Shown here piece after piece: positions 8,378-19,507 of a DNA stretch of 31,445 nt (positions are counted from its first letter, which is position 1; the number at the start of each line of letters is the position of its first letter). A program made the translations under genes and the position numbers. Under the pieces are notes generated by a model, which searched no databases, was not told the origin of the DNA, and was given only the letters and a program-made list of their open reading frames with translations. This DNA comes from Davidsoniella eucalypti (taxonomy: Eukaryota; Ascomycota; Sordariomycetes; Microascales; Ceratocystidaceae): contig RMBW01000196.1 of assembly GCA_004009845.1 (NCBI GenBank), forward strand, positions 1 to 31,445. The letters run 5' to 3'.

Positions 8378-9678
8378 ATGGCGCGACCAACACCCGCGGT
8401 GCTGTCGTCGATGGAAGTCGACGATATTTGTATGGGAGACCCCGCTTCACAAAATTTTTCGTCAGACTCTCTCTGCCTTGTCCCCACTCCAAATCACGGG
8501 ACTCAAACCCTAACCCCAACCAACACAAAAACCACCGTTAAACGTGGTTTCGAGGAGGTAGAGCTACCGAGCTCCCCTCCAGTCCCCCTAAAAAAATTCC
8601 AGGAGGCTAAGGGCCTGAAAGCTTCACGCTGGGTCGGTCCTGACAACACGGACGCCCTCATTGCCGCCGCTGTGGCAGAAATTATGCGTGGGGCCTCAAC
8701 TCTGGTCTCTTTAAACCCTAAATTCGAGACCTTTCAGCTGCTGATTGCTCAGGAACTGGCGGACATGGACATTCCAGACACGCCGTCGCCGCTACCAAAG
8801 CAAAAGGCGATTGAAGCTGCGCCCGCAGACGTAGTTGCCTCATCCAAGGCACTGTTCTCTGCTGTGGTCAAGGCCACCCAACCCGCACAAATCACACCAG
8901 CGCTGCCGAAGAAGGCAGACATCGATAATAACAACAAGAAGAAGAACAAGAAGAAGAAGAAGGCTCCTGCCTCTTCCGTCACTGAGCCGGCAAAGGCTGA
9001 TACTGTCGCCACGTCTTCACCTGCGGAGACCGCTACCACTGCGCCGCCCAAGACTACAACCATCACTCCAACAAAATCGTCGCGCAAGCTACCGAAGCGA
9101 CGCCCCCTACAAAACCGCAAGCCGCGGCCCCAGATGCCTCCGATGAAGGCTGGCAGAAGGTGACCCGCGCCAAACGTCCAAGCCCCTCTGTTAAGACTAC
9201 ACAGAGCACCACGCTGATGCTTATCGGTGGTGGCAAGATTCCTTCCCCCAAGCACATACGTGACTTGGTTAACTATGATGGAAAGATGAAGGCCATTGAG
9301 GTTTGGACCTCACGGAAAAACAATGTCATGATCAAGTGCTGCAGCGAGACGGCCAAGCGCCACCTGCTCTCGACCAAGACCACGTGGCTTGCAAAACTGC
9401 GCCCCCTCGGCTGGAAGGACTGCGTGGAACCGGAAGACTGGCAACGGCTGGTCATGCACGGCGTCCCCAAGTCCGAAGTCGCGAACTTCGCGAAGGAGTT
9501 TGCCTACAGCAATGGCATCAAGCCGCTGGAGATGACCCGAGTCTTGGGCAAACCAAAGAAGGACCAACAGTGCGTATCCGTCGTATTCACTGTACGAACC
9601 CAACAAGAAGCGAAGCACTGCCTGACTCAGCCAGTCCACTTCGCCGCGAAGCATGTCACCATCGTTGAATATGTTTAG
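8378..9678 (+). pseudogene. LINE ORF1, subtype B, one frameshift
   Basis: The ATG at 8378 follows GCACC. The first frame runs to a stop at 9163 and the homologous C-terminal half is in another frame, ending at the TAG 9676-9678. The shift lies around 9065-9090, where L2 and L5 differ by two bases plus substitutions. It has the same layout as subtype A: an acidic/Ser N-terminus, an Asn/Lys-rich stretch (about 8925-8960) and an RRM-like C-terminus (GGGKIPSPKHIRDLVNYDG, LGWKDCVEPEDW, RLVMHGVP). Identity to subtype A is only moderate over the C-terminus and low over the N-terminus. It is presumed to be the RNA-binding protein of the LINE particle. Confidence 0.88.
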
Positions 9679-12600
9679 GAAACTTACGATATTTCAGCAC
9701 AATCAGGGAAAGCGTAAAGGCATTTTAGATCATCTCTTTGACTTAGCAATAAGGCAGGGAGTTGAGATATTGTGCATTCAGGAACCCTGGGTATGGCAAA
9801 AAGAAGGCAAATGGATTTTCCAGGACCACCAAAACTTTCACACCGTCAAACCAGCTCTAATTTTGCTAACAAGACCAAGGGTCGTGACCTATATCCAAAA
9901 GGACATTGACTTCACAATAGAAAAGCCTCTCGACATCGCAAGCAGCGACTTTCAATGCATAAGACTTCATATCGACGCGCAACCATTATTGGTCAACCTC
10001 TACAACCATCCGACCCAGCCCCTTTTACCGCACCCGCTTGTCCAGCAATGGCAGGTTGGGAATGGCATCATCGTCGGGGACTTCAACACCCATCATCCAT
10101 GGTGGTCTGTGAACTGTGAGCAATCACAGCATGCAGATGAAGTCGTTGGTTGGTTGCAGAGGAACAATGCTGACTTGGTAGTGGATCCCGAGAATGCTCT
10201 GGTCAACAGGGCACTTTCTTCACCACCAGGTCGCAGAAAACATCAATCATCGATCTCGCCTTCCTCACTGGGCAGATGAAGCAAACGAAAACTAGTTGGA
10301 CGTGTGAAGGTCTCCATGGTTCGGATCACCAGTGCATTAAGTTGCAGTTCCACGACGCCCGAAAAAACGAAAAAGAGAAGGAAAAAACAATATATAACTT
10401 GAAAAAAACGGACTGGAAACAGTTCAGAGAGAACCTCCAAAAAAAGGAGGCAGTAGTATTAGAAAATCTCAAAAAAGAGATACTCGACCGGATCTGGCGG
10501 CCATTTTGACCGCCGCCATCCAGGATACCTGCGCAGAGGTGATGCCGAAGGCCCGCATCTGCCCCCGGAGTAAGCCTTGGTGGAACGACGAACTCAAGCT
10601 ATTGAGGAAGTCGTTTCTAAGGGCCGAACGACATTGGAAGAAGGATAAGATCTGTCTGACGGAGTACAAAGAAAAACGAAACAGGTATTTCCATGCCATT
10701 ATCAAAACCAAAGCTAACTATTTCAATTCTTTCTTAGAACAAGCAACCGGCGACGAAGTCTTCACTGCTATGAGATACACGAAACCCACAACCGACTCGT
10801 ATATACAACCACTCGAGGAAAATGGTGTCAAGGCGGAGTCTTTCGACGACAAAGCTAAGATGCTACTGAATCTTGTGGGCGGCGAAAAAGGTGAGTCCCT
10901 TGAGGACGAAGACACTCTACCCATCCCACATCACGAGAACTCGAAATGGCCTTGGCCTAACATCTCTACCATTGAGATTGAAAGAGCTATCATGACCTCA
11001 AACCCTAAGAAGTCTGCTGGACCAGATGGGATTAATTTCCAAATGATCCAAAATGCTTATAGGGCTATCCCCGAGGTCTTCCACTATGTCTACACGGAGC
11101 TATTCACTAAAGGACAGTGTCCTACGGTGTGGCGCCAAGGCATTGGAGTGATATTGAAAAAACCCAACAAGCCAGACTATTCCCGTATCAAGGCATATCG
11201 GATTATCACGCTGCTGAACTGCTTAGGTAAAGTATTGGAACGAATTTTTGCACAGAGACTTGGTTTCTTGGCTGCAACAAAGGACGACCTGCTTCACCCA
11301 ACGCAGTTTGGCGGACGGAAACAACGATCGACGATCGATGCAGCAATGGTTCTCATGGACCAAGTCAAGTCATGGAAAGAACAGGGCCTGAAATCGAGTA
11401 TTGCACTACTTGATATCAAAGGCGCGTTCGACCATGTTAATAGGGATACCCTACTATGGCACTGCAGAGATCTAGGCCTTCCGAATAACTGCACCCAATG
11501 GATCGCAGCCTTCCTTCAAAAGAGGAAGGTCCAGATATGTTTTGATGGCAAACGAACAAACTTCTACACTATTGACCAAGGCATACCGCAAGGCAGCCCA
11601 ATCTCCCCCATTCTGTTCTTGATTTACTCGAGACTTATACACATCAACATCCCCCAATCCATCCAAGTTCATGGCATTCAGCTCTCATACATTGATGATA
11701 TTCTGATTACGGTAGCTTCCAAAAGCTTTGCAAGAAATTGCAGAGCTCTAGAGGCCATCGTTGAAGATCTCACCAGGCAAGCCGACGATAGTTCCGTCGA
11801 GTTTGAGAGTTCCAAGACTGAGCTTCTGCATTTAACAAGGAGTAAAGCAGTAAGCAATGAACACATAGACGTCCTAGGGACGACAATACAACCGTCAGAG
11901 AAGATCAAGTGGCTAGGAATATGGCTAGACTGTCAGCTGAATTTCAGCGAGCATGTCCAAGACAGAACCCTTAAAGCAACCAGAACCCTAATGGGAATTC
12001 AACGGATTTCGCGGAAGTATAGCGGTCTAAGTGCGAAAGCAACTAGACAGTTATACCAAGCGGTGATTCGTCCTATCATGGAGTACGGTTCGATCCTCTG
12101 GTGGACAAAAATGAAGCCCATTTCCCTCAAGAAACACCTTGAAAAAGTACAAAGTTTGGCGATTTCCATGATGCTTGGCACCTACAAGCAGGCTCCGAAA
12201 AGGGCTTGTGAAATAGAGGCTGGCATTAAACCAGTTGAGATCAACTTGGAATGGAATAACCTCAAGTACGGAACAAGACTTCTACAATTCCCTAAACACC
12301 ACCCCATACGTCATTGCGCCCAACCCACCAAGGACCATCTGAACTCGGAGTCTGACTTTGAGTCTCTTGGTATCTTGGGTCCCTATAAATTGAAGCGAGA
12401 GTCACAAGTGCAAGCAATTGCCGTGGACATCAAGTACCTGATACCTTTCAAGGCACTTCAGCGAGCTAAAATTGTATGGGAGGCACCATGGGCGAAGCGT
12501 ACCCCAATCACTACACATATCCCCAAAGTCAAAAAAGAAGAAGCAAAGGAAATCCACCTGACAACCCTAGCAACCCTATGGTTGGGCGAAGCCTATTGTC

Positions 12601-13510
12601 TTTACACTGACGGGTCTATGGAGGGTGACAAATCCTCCTATGCCTTTGTCGATGTGGATAATAACACGGTGCGGTTTCAAGAGGCAAATGCCTTGGGTCC
12701 TTACACTGAGGTTGCAGACTGCGAAAGCTATGCGATCTACAGAGCCCTTTGCTACGTTCGAAAACTGCCACTACGGAAACGAGTCCTGATCTTTGTCGAT
12801 AGCCAAGCTGCCATCCAAAGAGTACGGAAGCCTGGTATATTCACGAACCTCATAGAGAAGCTAAACCTGCAGGACCTCGACACAAGTATAGAAATACACT
12901 GGTGCCCTGGACATGTAGGAATAGAAGGAAATGAGATAGTGGATAAGCTTGCAAAGGAGGCTCTTGAAAAAAGAGTATGCACCTCTATTGCAACCACTGG
13001 GTATATCAAGAAAAAGATTAAAGAGAACATCTTCAACCTCTGGGACACACTAATCAACCGTGATATCGACAAACTTGGGAATCACTATCGGTCTCTTGGT
13101 AAGACAGGAGTGAGTGATCTGAAACCGATTGAGGGTGAGAAGAGGCTGACAACAGCCTACTATCAACTTCTAACGGGGAAGGGCGCTTACCTGCCGTACC
13201 TAAAGACCATAGGCAAGGTATCAAGTAGCATGTGTCGTCATTGTCAGCTGGACATTGAAACTATTCAGCACTTGGTGTTGGACTGTGATATGTGGCTTGA
13301 GCAAAGACAAGAGTTGAAAGACGTCTGCGATGGTGAGATAAAGATGGAAGATCTATTTAGTAAGGCGAAGCACCAGCAAGCCTTGCTAGTATTTCTGAAA
13401 AAAACAGGAATAGGGGGAGAAACTGGGGTCGAGTTGAGGAAGTGACCAACGATGGTGTTGCCGGTGAGGGTGAACCAGTCGCACTTCGTGATGATTTGTG
13501 GTGTTGTTAA
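9671..13510 (+). pseudogene. LINE ORF2 (endonuclease - RT - RNase H - CCHC), frameshifted
   Basis: Start ATGTTTAG overlaps the ORF1 stop by 8 nt. It is nearly identical to L5 ORF2 but has single-base losses near 10209 (within the endonuclease; GAGGC to GGGC), 10472-10478 (A-run) and 13415-13421 (G-run). From about 10506 to 13417 the frame is open and covers RT (QGIPQGSP, YIDD), RNase H (TDGS, CESYA, VDSQ, VDKLA) and the CCHC knuckle. The last shift replaces the normal C-terminus and stops at 13445; the ancestral stop is the TAA at 13508-13510. Confidence 0.93.
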
Positions 13511-13660
13511 TTTCTTTGTGTTTTCCTTATGTTTTTTATGTTTGTGTTATGTTTCTACTTGTTTTCTGTTATGTTTTTATTGTTTTATTTGCTTTTATTT
13601 TACATCTTCATAGCTCTTTAGCTCCATAAGATTAATGAATTAAAAAAAAAAAAAAAAAAA

Positions 13661-14725
13661 GTCATAGGCAAACACACTGAACCTACCGCTCCCGCCATGC
13701 CTCCCGTCCCAACTACTGCCGTCACTACTAGAAGACGTTCGAGATCCCGTAGCCGCGTCCGCCCATCTCAGCCTCACTTAATCGAATTTGGAGGCACCCA
13801 CGCGGAATACGAAAACTGGCGCACCTTAGCAATTTTCAAGATGCGAATCGACGGTCGAGCCATAGGCGACGAGCTGGCCCGAACCGCTTACCTGTTCAGC
13901 CGACTGGGCACCGACACACGCGCCAAACTCAACGAGTTCTTCGTCTCCATCAGCGACCAGCCAGGCTCATACGACAAGCTGCTAGACAAACTCGACCTCA
14001 TGTTCCGCAGCCGTGCCCGTAAGTCGCAAGCCCGCACTGCTTTCTTTGGTGCCCGCCAGGAGTCCCACGAATCATTCCTCGACTTCTTCAACCGTTTCGA
14101 AGGGTTAGCTCTGGCCGCAGGTATGCAAGACGACGACATGCTCATCGACCTCCTACGTCGCGCCACACGGGAAGAGCTAGTGGTCAAAACCACCATCCTC
14201 TGGAGCCTGCCTACTTACAGGGAAGTCACTGAGAGCCTGCTCGACCATTTCAGCCGCCACCATGATTACTACGGTCCTTACACGAAGAAGACCTCACGTC
14301 CTACCCAATACCGAGACAGCGACAACTGGAGAGCGCGTGCCGAGCCCCCCTCACGAAGCAATGCTCCCCGTCAAACGCAGCAACCCCGTAATGACAGGCC
14401 ACGTCTCAACCCTACTGAACGCAGTCGCATGCTACGAGAAGGAATTTGTTTCATCTGCTCGCAGCCCGGACATATCGCTAATCAATGTCCCTCGCGTCGA
14501 ACTCTACAAGGACCTAAGACCAACAAGGTGCTGGTCAACGCAATCAACAGCGCTGTGAAGACGGCCATACGCGATGAAGTCCGCCCTGCGGTACGTGAAG
14601 AACTTGCGAAAACGGACCACCTGATGATGGATCGCCTGCTGCCCTCGTCCGAAAGCACCGCCGTGGTGGCCTCTACCAACACGCACCGCCCGGCTACTGA
14701 TGAGGATGATTTGATGGATTTTTAG
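13661..14725 (+). pseudogene. G1 gypsy gag, C-terminal half
   Basis: Continues the Gag frame after the second L2 target duplication. It contains the structural gag domain (LIEFGGTHAEYENWRT through FEGLALAAGM), a basic linker and one CCHC zinc knuckle, CX2CX4HX4C (CFICSQPGHIANQC, about 14447-14488). An acidic tail ends in GAT TTT TAG (14717-14725). The pol frame is -1 relative to gag and open from 14710. The knuckle should bind genomic RNA. Confidence 0.92.
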
Positions 14726-14751
14726 GTGACCAGGACAAGTCGCGCCCTGGT
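14717..14751 (+). promoter_or_regulatory. Putative gag-pol recoding signal of G1: T-run, stop codon and hairpin
   Basis: GATTTTTAG ends gag. Three bases later a 6-bp stem, ACCAGG (14729-14734) with CCTGGT (14746-14751), encloses the 11-nt loop ACAAGTCGCGC. G4 keeps the loop exactly but has GTCAGG/CCTGAC, i.e. two compensatory pair changes; G3 equals G1. The -1 frame is open across the hairpin into pol, so a P-site TTT slip would fuse Gag and Pol. In G4 the pol ATG used here (14764) is absent (ACGTCGG), which argues against simple reinitiation at that ATG. Confidence 0.65.
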
Positions 14752-14763
14752 AAGGAGGATACG

Positions 14764-17700
14764 ATGGAAGGCGAACAGATAGTTAGATTAGAGATGGGAG
14801 CTAAGGGAACGTATCTAGATTTATCTATGAATACTTTTTCTACGAAGGCTCTCGTCGACAGTGGCTGTCTCTGCCTCGCCGTCGTTCCCCCGCGCCTACT
14901 CACCTACGCCACGAAGACTTTACCCATCGAACCTCGTAAGGTATCCCTCGCTGCATCGCAAACCAGTCCTCCCGTCATCACCCAAATCGCCCAGTTCACA
15001 CTACACTTGCCCGACCACCATGAGGACATCTGGGCCTACGTCGTCCCCGGCCAGACCGAAGACCTGATACTCGGTCAACGCTGGCTCATCAACCACGACG
15101 TGCACTTGCACCCTCGTTCCGGACAAATTGAAGTCCCTACGGCCGAAGAACTGACACCTGACGAATTCCACAAGCTCTGCGACAACGACGACGACCTCGC
15201 CATCTACCGGATTACACTAGAGGACGTCAACAGAGCATTAGCGCAAAAGGAACAGGAGAGACCTCCACTGCCTGAATGGTTAAGACCCGTAGCCTCTGCC
15301 TTCGAGGCAAAAGCGTCCAAGGACCTCCCGCCGCACCGGCCTGGAGTGGACTTGAAGATCGAGCTGCTGGAGGGAAAGACGTTACCTATACAATCGCTGT
15401 ACCCGTTGTCTCGCGCAGAGTTGTTGGTGATGCAGAAGACGCTGACGGAACTACTGGCTACTAAATGGATAAAGGACACAAAGTCTGAAGTGGGCTCTCC
15501 AGTGCTATTTGTAAAGAAACCTGGAGGTGGAATTCGTTTCTGCGTAGACTACCGCGCAGTCAACGCTATTTCCAAAAAGGACTCATACCCCTTACCCCTT
15601 ATCCATGACACCCTGCGGCAAATTTCGGAAGCCAAATGGGTGTCCAAGGTTGATGTCATTGCTGCATTCCATCGCATTCGTATAGCCCCTGGCTATGAGG
15701 AGTTAACCGCTTTCCGGACTCCCCTAGGTGCCTTCGAGTGGAACGTGATCCCCTTTGGCCTGACGAATGCCCCTGCTGCGTTTCAACGCTACATCAACTC
15801 GGTCCTTCGAAAGTGGCTAGGCATCAGCTGCAGCGCATACATTGACGACGTGGACATCTATTCCAGTGGTACTGAGGAAGAGCACAGGAAATTAGTGCTC
15901 GAAATTGTCCATGCACTCGATCTCGCCGGCCTGCAACTCGACTTGCGCAAGTGTCACTTTCTGGCTAAGGAGATTAAGTTCCTCGGATTCATAGTCGGCC
16001 CAGGTATTGGTATCAAGGCTGACCCCGAGAAAACCCTAGCGATTCGTGAATGGAAACCACCTACGACATTGAAAGGTTTACGCGGGTTTATTGGCTTCGT
16101 GAATTTCTACAGAGATTTTGTGCCTCGACTGTCAGAATTAATGGCGCCTCTGGTAGGGTTAACCAAGAAGGACACCCCTTTCGTATGGTCTGATGCCTGC
16201 GCTCGCTCTTTTGCCGAAGTTAAGAAAGCCTTCCTTACTCCCCCTGTTCTGACTCCTTTTGACCCCCTGAAAGAAACTGTACTGACCGCCGACTCGTCTG
16301 GTTACGCCTTAGGAGCAGAATTATCCCAGCGAGGCGATGATGGCCTTATGCACCCCATCGCCTTCCTCTCGCGCAAACTTACTCCCCGGAAGCCAATTAC
16401 CCGATTCACGACAAGGAGATGTTGGCTATTTACTGGTCCATTCGAGAATGGCGCCATTTCCTCCTAGGGGTTGACTTTGTGGTATACACTGACCACCGTA
16501 ATCTGGAGTACTTTCGCACTAAGAGGACGCTTGCCGAGAGACAGCGTCGCTGGGGATATGAGCTCTCTGACTTTAGCTTCTGCCTGCGCCACCGCCCAGG
16601 CACCGAGCAAATCGTACCAGACGCCCTTTCAAGAAGGGACCAGGACATGCCAGCCGACGAAAAAGACGATAGGCTGGCTAGTCGTGTGCACCAACTCCTC
16701 GAAAAGAGTGAGTCGAGCAATGACCTGGTAGTAATCGGCGCAGTTTGGGCTCAGGAGCCAGACAAGGATGCGCCGACTGACGATAACGCAACTAGAGAAG
16801 TAGTATCATCCCCTTTTGCTGACCCCGAGATGACTGACCTATGGAACCAAGCCCTTGCCAATAATAACCGCTGGTGGCTGGCTCGTAAATTAGTACGAGA
16901 CGAAGCCCGCTCGTTCCCCGCCGACTGGGGTCTGCAATGGCAGATGAGCGAATGTAAGGTTGACCAAGACGGACTGCTGCGCTGGCGTGATAGACTTTGG
17001 GTCCCATATTACGAACCCCTGAGAACCAAGATTATCCAGCAAATTCACGACTCTACTCTGGCCGGACACCCAGGAAGAGCAATCACTCGTGATCTTGTAT
17101 CGCGCGAGTATGCCTGGCCTGGCCTGACTAACGACGTCCGACGATTCGTGTCCAACTGCTCCTCTTGCGGCAAGAGCAAGATCTGGCGAGAGCAGAAGCG
17201 CGGCCTATTGAAACCTCTGCCTGTACCGTCTAGACCCTGGGCTGAACTAGCAATGGACTTTATTGGCCCACTACCTACCTCTTCAGGCTATACTTCCATT
17301 CTGGGTGTCACCGACCGCCTGTCTAAGTCCCAGATCCTGATCCCTATGTCGTCTACAACCGCACAAGCCACCGCTGAAGCCTTGCTAATCCATGTTTTCT
17401 CGCACCACGGTTTTCCTCAAGCAATCGTCTCCGACAGAGGGCCTCAATTTGCGCAATTATTCTGGGGAGAAGTATGTCGCCGTTCGGCATTCAGCGTCGC
17501 CTGTCCACAGCGTTCCATCCTCAGACGGATGGCAGCCAAGAACGCAGTAATCAGGAGATTGAAACATACCTGCGCAATTTCTGCTCCTTCGCCCAGGACG
17601 ACTGGGCCTCCTTACTGCCCCAAGCGCAACTCGCCCTAAACAACAGGATCTCTTCCGCTACAGGCCTCTCTCCTTTCTTCATGACCCACGGTTTTAACGT

Positions 17701-18364
17701 CGACATTATCGAACCATCTGTACAAGGGCCCCCAGCCTCGAATAAGTCTCCAGTGCGCGGGGCCCAGGATTGGTTAGCAAAGCTAAGTGATGCCACCCAG
17801 TTCGCTATTGTCGCCATGGCGGCCGCCCAAGAACACCAGGAGAACAGTGCTAACCGTCTTCGCCAGCCCTCTGAAAGTTTCAAAGTAGGAGACCTAGTTT
17901 ACCTAAACACGAAGCACCTGACTACGGAAAGGCCTTCAAAGAAGCTAGACTGGCTAGCTAGACGGTACACTGTCCTGGAAGTTGTAGGCAGCCATAACGT
18001 TCGCCTGAACGTACCCTCGGATATTCACCCAGTCTTCCATGTGAGTCTCATCCGACGCGCCCCAAACAACCCTTTGCCATCTCAGGAGATTCAGGATGAT
18101 GAACCTGTCGCAATCACGGCTAGGGAAGCGCTTGAGGACCCCTCATTGGAGGCTGGTGAGTACAGGGTGGAGGCAATATTGAAACAGCGCACTTCCCGAG
18201 GTCACAAGCAAGCCCTCGTCAAATGGCTAGGCTACCAAGATGCGACGTGGGAACCCCTGGAACATGTGGAAGACACTGTTGCCTGGCGCATCTTCACGGA
18301 GAAAACCAAGAAGAACTGGGATGTCACTGTCCAGTCTCTGTACTCTGCCTGGTTATTGTCGTAG
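14764..18364 (+). pseudogene. G1 gypsy Pol: protease - RT - RNase H - integrase - chromodomain, two frameshifts
   Basis: The ATG at 14764 is the first in frame, but translation may arrive by -1 frameshifting from gag. Order seen: aspartic protease (ALVDSG, Asp32), RT (VDYRAVN, FGLTNAPAAFQR, YIDD at residues 359-362), RNase H (ADSSGYALG, DKEMLAIYW, YTDHRNL) and integrase (zinc-binding HDSTLAGH...CSSC; core MDFIG, SDRGPQF and the Glu in ERSNQE). A C-terminal chromodomain (EYRVEAIL, VKWLGYQDATWEP, about 18157-18310) follows. Frame breaks lie near 16385-16390 (between LTP and the NYPIHDKEM region) and near 17482 (TTT to TT in CGTTCGG), each consistent with one missing base. The chromodomain of such elements is known to steer integration to modified chromatin. 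Confidence 0.95.
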
Positions 18365-18653
18365 AGCAAATCCGACAAGGGCTATGGCGTGACCCTCGAC
18401 ACACGCAATCCTCCCCGCTGGAGGCTATGCCGCAGACCACTGCGCCACGACGACCGCTTGCGCCCCCTGGGCGCCTACCGCTTCCGGTATCTTTACCCTG
18501 TTTGGAAAGTGTTATTTTTGTTTTATTGGATTGTTACCATGGCTCATCTTGTTTTCTGTTATTTGTCATATTGCATTGGTTGTTTGAAGGAGTTTTTATG
18601 GGTTTTTGTTGTAAAATTAGTAAATTTTTTCTGCCGGTGGGGGGGGAGACTAT
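18365..18653 (+). other. G1 3' untranslated region with polypurine tract
   Basis: No gene is apparent between the pol stop and the 3' LTR. The polypurine tract is GGTGGGGGGGGAGA at 18636-18649, four bases from the LTR, the expected primer for plus-strand DNA synthesis. The 147-codon frame crossing this region begins in an alternative frame of the chromodomain and is not credible. Confidence 0.8.
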
Positions 18654-18832
18654 TGTAAGGGTCTAAGGCCCATCAGCATTGGCCAAGTCTTGCCTTGGCC
18701 CTACTGGACTTTGACATAAATAGGGACCGATTCCCTCGTAGTTTAGTCTTAGTTTCTCTTTCTCCCTCATCGGTCTCAATTCAATTCATCTTTACGACCA
18801 TTTTTCCTCGCAAATCCTCGTATATCGTCTCA
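18654..18832 (+). repeat. G1 3' LTR
   Basis: 179 bp, same sequence as 6939-7117, ends CA and is followed by ATGTG (18833-18837), the right target duplication. The zero divergence I see between the two LTRs indicates a young insertion. Confidence 0.95.
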
Positions 18833-18837
18833 ATGTG
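18833..18837 (+). repeat. 5-bp target site duplication of G1, right copy (ATGTG)
   Basis: Matches 6934-6938. Deleting G1 plus one copy restores an open G2 gag frame, which is independent support. Confidence 0.9.
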
Positions 18838-19200
18838 GACGTGGCCGACGAAACCGCTGGTGAAGGATAGATGACCCAGGTGGCTGTGGAAGTGCTGACT
18901 GTGACCAAGGATGTCACGGGAGGCAGGGCAGAATCCTAGGAGGGCAGCGAGGCGCGCGCGTTCCTTGCGTTTAAAGAGCGCAAGGTAACACCAGCCGGGT
19001 CTACTCCAAGGTCGGTCCTCGGGTAGGCCCATGGCCGACAGAGTATAGCCCTCAGGGGGTTCCAGGCTGGGGTCCAACAGATGGACGCGAGCCATGGCGA
19101 GTTTCTGCTTGGCTACTAGGTACAGTTCATAGTAGCCAACGAAGGCACAGTATGTGAGGGGGGCCATAATGGCCAGATATAGGAGGGCGAAGTCAGACAT
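18838..19200 (-). pseudogene. G2 gypsy gag, N-terminal part (family 2), interrupted by G1
   Basis: ATG at 19200 on the minus strand, aligned to the starts of G1 and G3 Gag. Residues 4-22 are hydrophobic (FALLYLAIMAPLTYCAFVG), as in the other two Gags although the residues differ. The conserved block follows: GYTLSAMGLP, RPGWCYLALFKRKERARLA and LLGFCPASRD. It ends at G1 and continues at 6938 downwards. Hence G2 gag is split into three by G1 and L1. Confidence 0.9.
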
Positions 19201-19243
19201 AGTGACTTAGAAGCGCAAGGGGTAACAAGCGGACTGGTAGGGG

Positions 19244-19477
19244 CAAGCCTTGTAGGAGGAAGGCTTGGACAAGGGGCAGACTGTTTAGGCAGAGTCTGGA
19301 CAGGATAGGGGCAAACAGAGACGGTGTTTGGACAAAGAGGAGGGGAAAGCAAGCGGACGGCTTGGACAGAAGAGAGGGCAAGCGGGCGGCTTGGACAGAA
19401 TAGAGAGCAAGCAGACGGCTTGGACGGAAGTAAATACAGCGAGCAGATGCTCGGACAAAGGGGCAAGCGGATGCTTG
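19244..19477 (-). repeat. G2 leader array of eight covarying hairpins
   Basis: Eight inverted repeats in the leader: CAAGC/GCTTG at 19464-19477, CGAGC/GCTCG at 19440-19453, CAAGC/GCTTG at 19408-19422, 19379-19393 and 19350-19364, CAAAC/GTTTG at 19312-19330, CAGAC/GTCTG at 19277-19298, and an 8-bp stem CAAGCCTT/AAGGCTTG at 19244-19267. Spacing is 24-38 bp. Changes on one arm are matched on the other, the pattern expected if RNA pairing is selected. This array is more varied than those of G1 and G3. Confidence 0.8.
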
Positions 19478-19494
19478 GACAAGATAGAGAAGTT

Positions 19495-19505
19495 ATCGGT
19501 CTCAA
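19495..19505 (-). other. G2 primer binding site, self-priming type
   Basis: The minus-strand 11-mer TTGAGACCGAT, 2 nt from the LTR end, is complementary to ATCGGTCTCAA inside the G2 LTR (19572-19562). Same length and position as in G1 despite diverged LTRs. Confidence 0.75.
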
Positions 19506-19507
19506 AA

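Larger units (their letters stand above)
8261..13660 (+). mobile_element. L2: full-length Tad1/I-type LINE, ORF1 subtype B, inserted in G1 gag
   Basis: 5400 bp from the 5' end ACCTCCTACATAC to a 19-nt poly(A) (13642-13660), bounded by perfect 14-bp duplications. This gives a clean definition of the LINE ends: 5' UTR of about 117 bp, ORF1 8378-9678, ORF2 from 9671, T-rich 3' UTR. Subtype B ORF1 is shared with L5. Both ORFs carry small frameshifts. It is the youngest layer at this point, being inside G1, which is inside G2, which is inside G3. Confidence 0.97.
6939..18832 (+). mobile_element. G1: complete chromodomain Ty3/gypsy element (family 1), carrying LINE L2
   Basis: Two 179-bp LTRs (TG...CA) that I read as identical, a self-priming site, a long structured leader, gag, pol, a polypurine tract and a flanking ATGTG duplication. 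Without L2 (5400 bp plus a 14-bp duplication) the element is about 6.5 kb. It sits in the opposite orientation inside the gag of G2. Identical LTRs imply a recent insertion. Gag is interrupted by L2 and pol has two single-base frameshifts, so this copy is not autonomous as written, although the frameshifts may be sequence errors. The C-terminal chromodomain places it in the chromovirus branch. Confidence 0.95.

Noticed and set aside
18223..18666. 147-codon frame at the end of G1
   Set aside because: It begins in an alternative frame of the chromodomain and runs through the 3' UTR and polypurine tract; no equivalent elsewhere and no motif.
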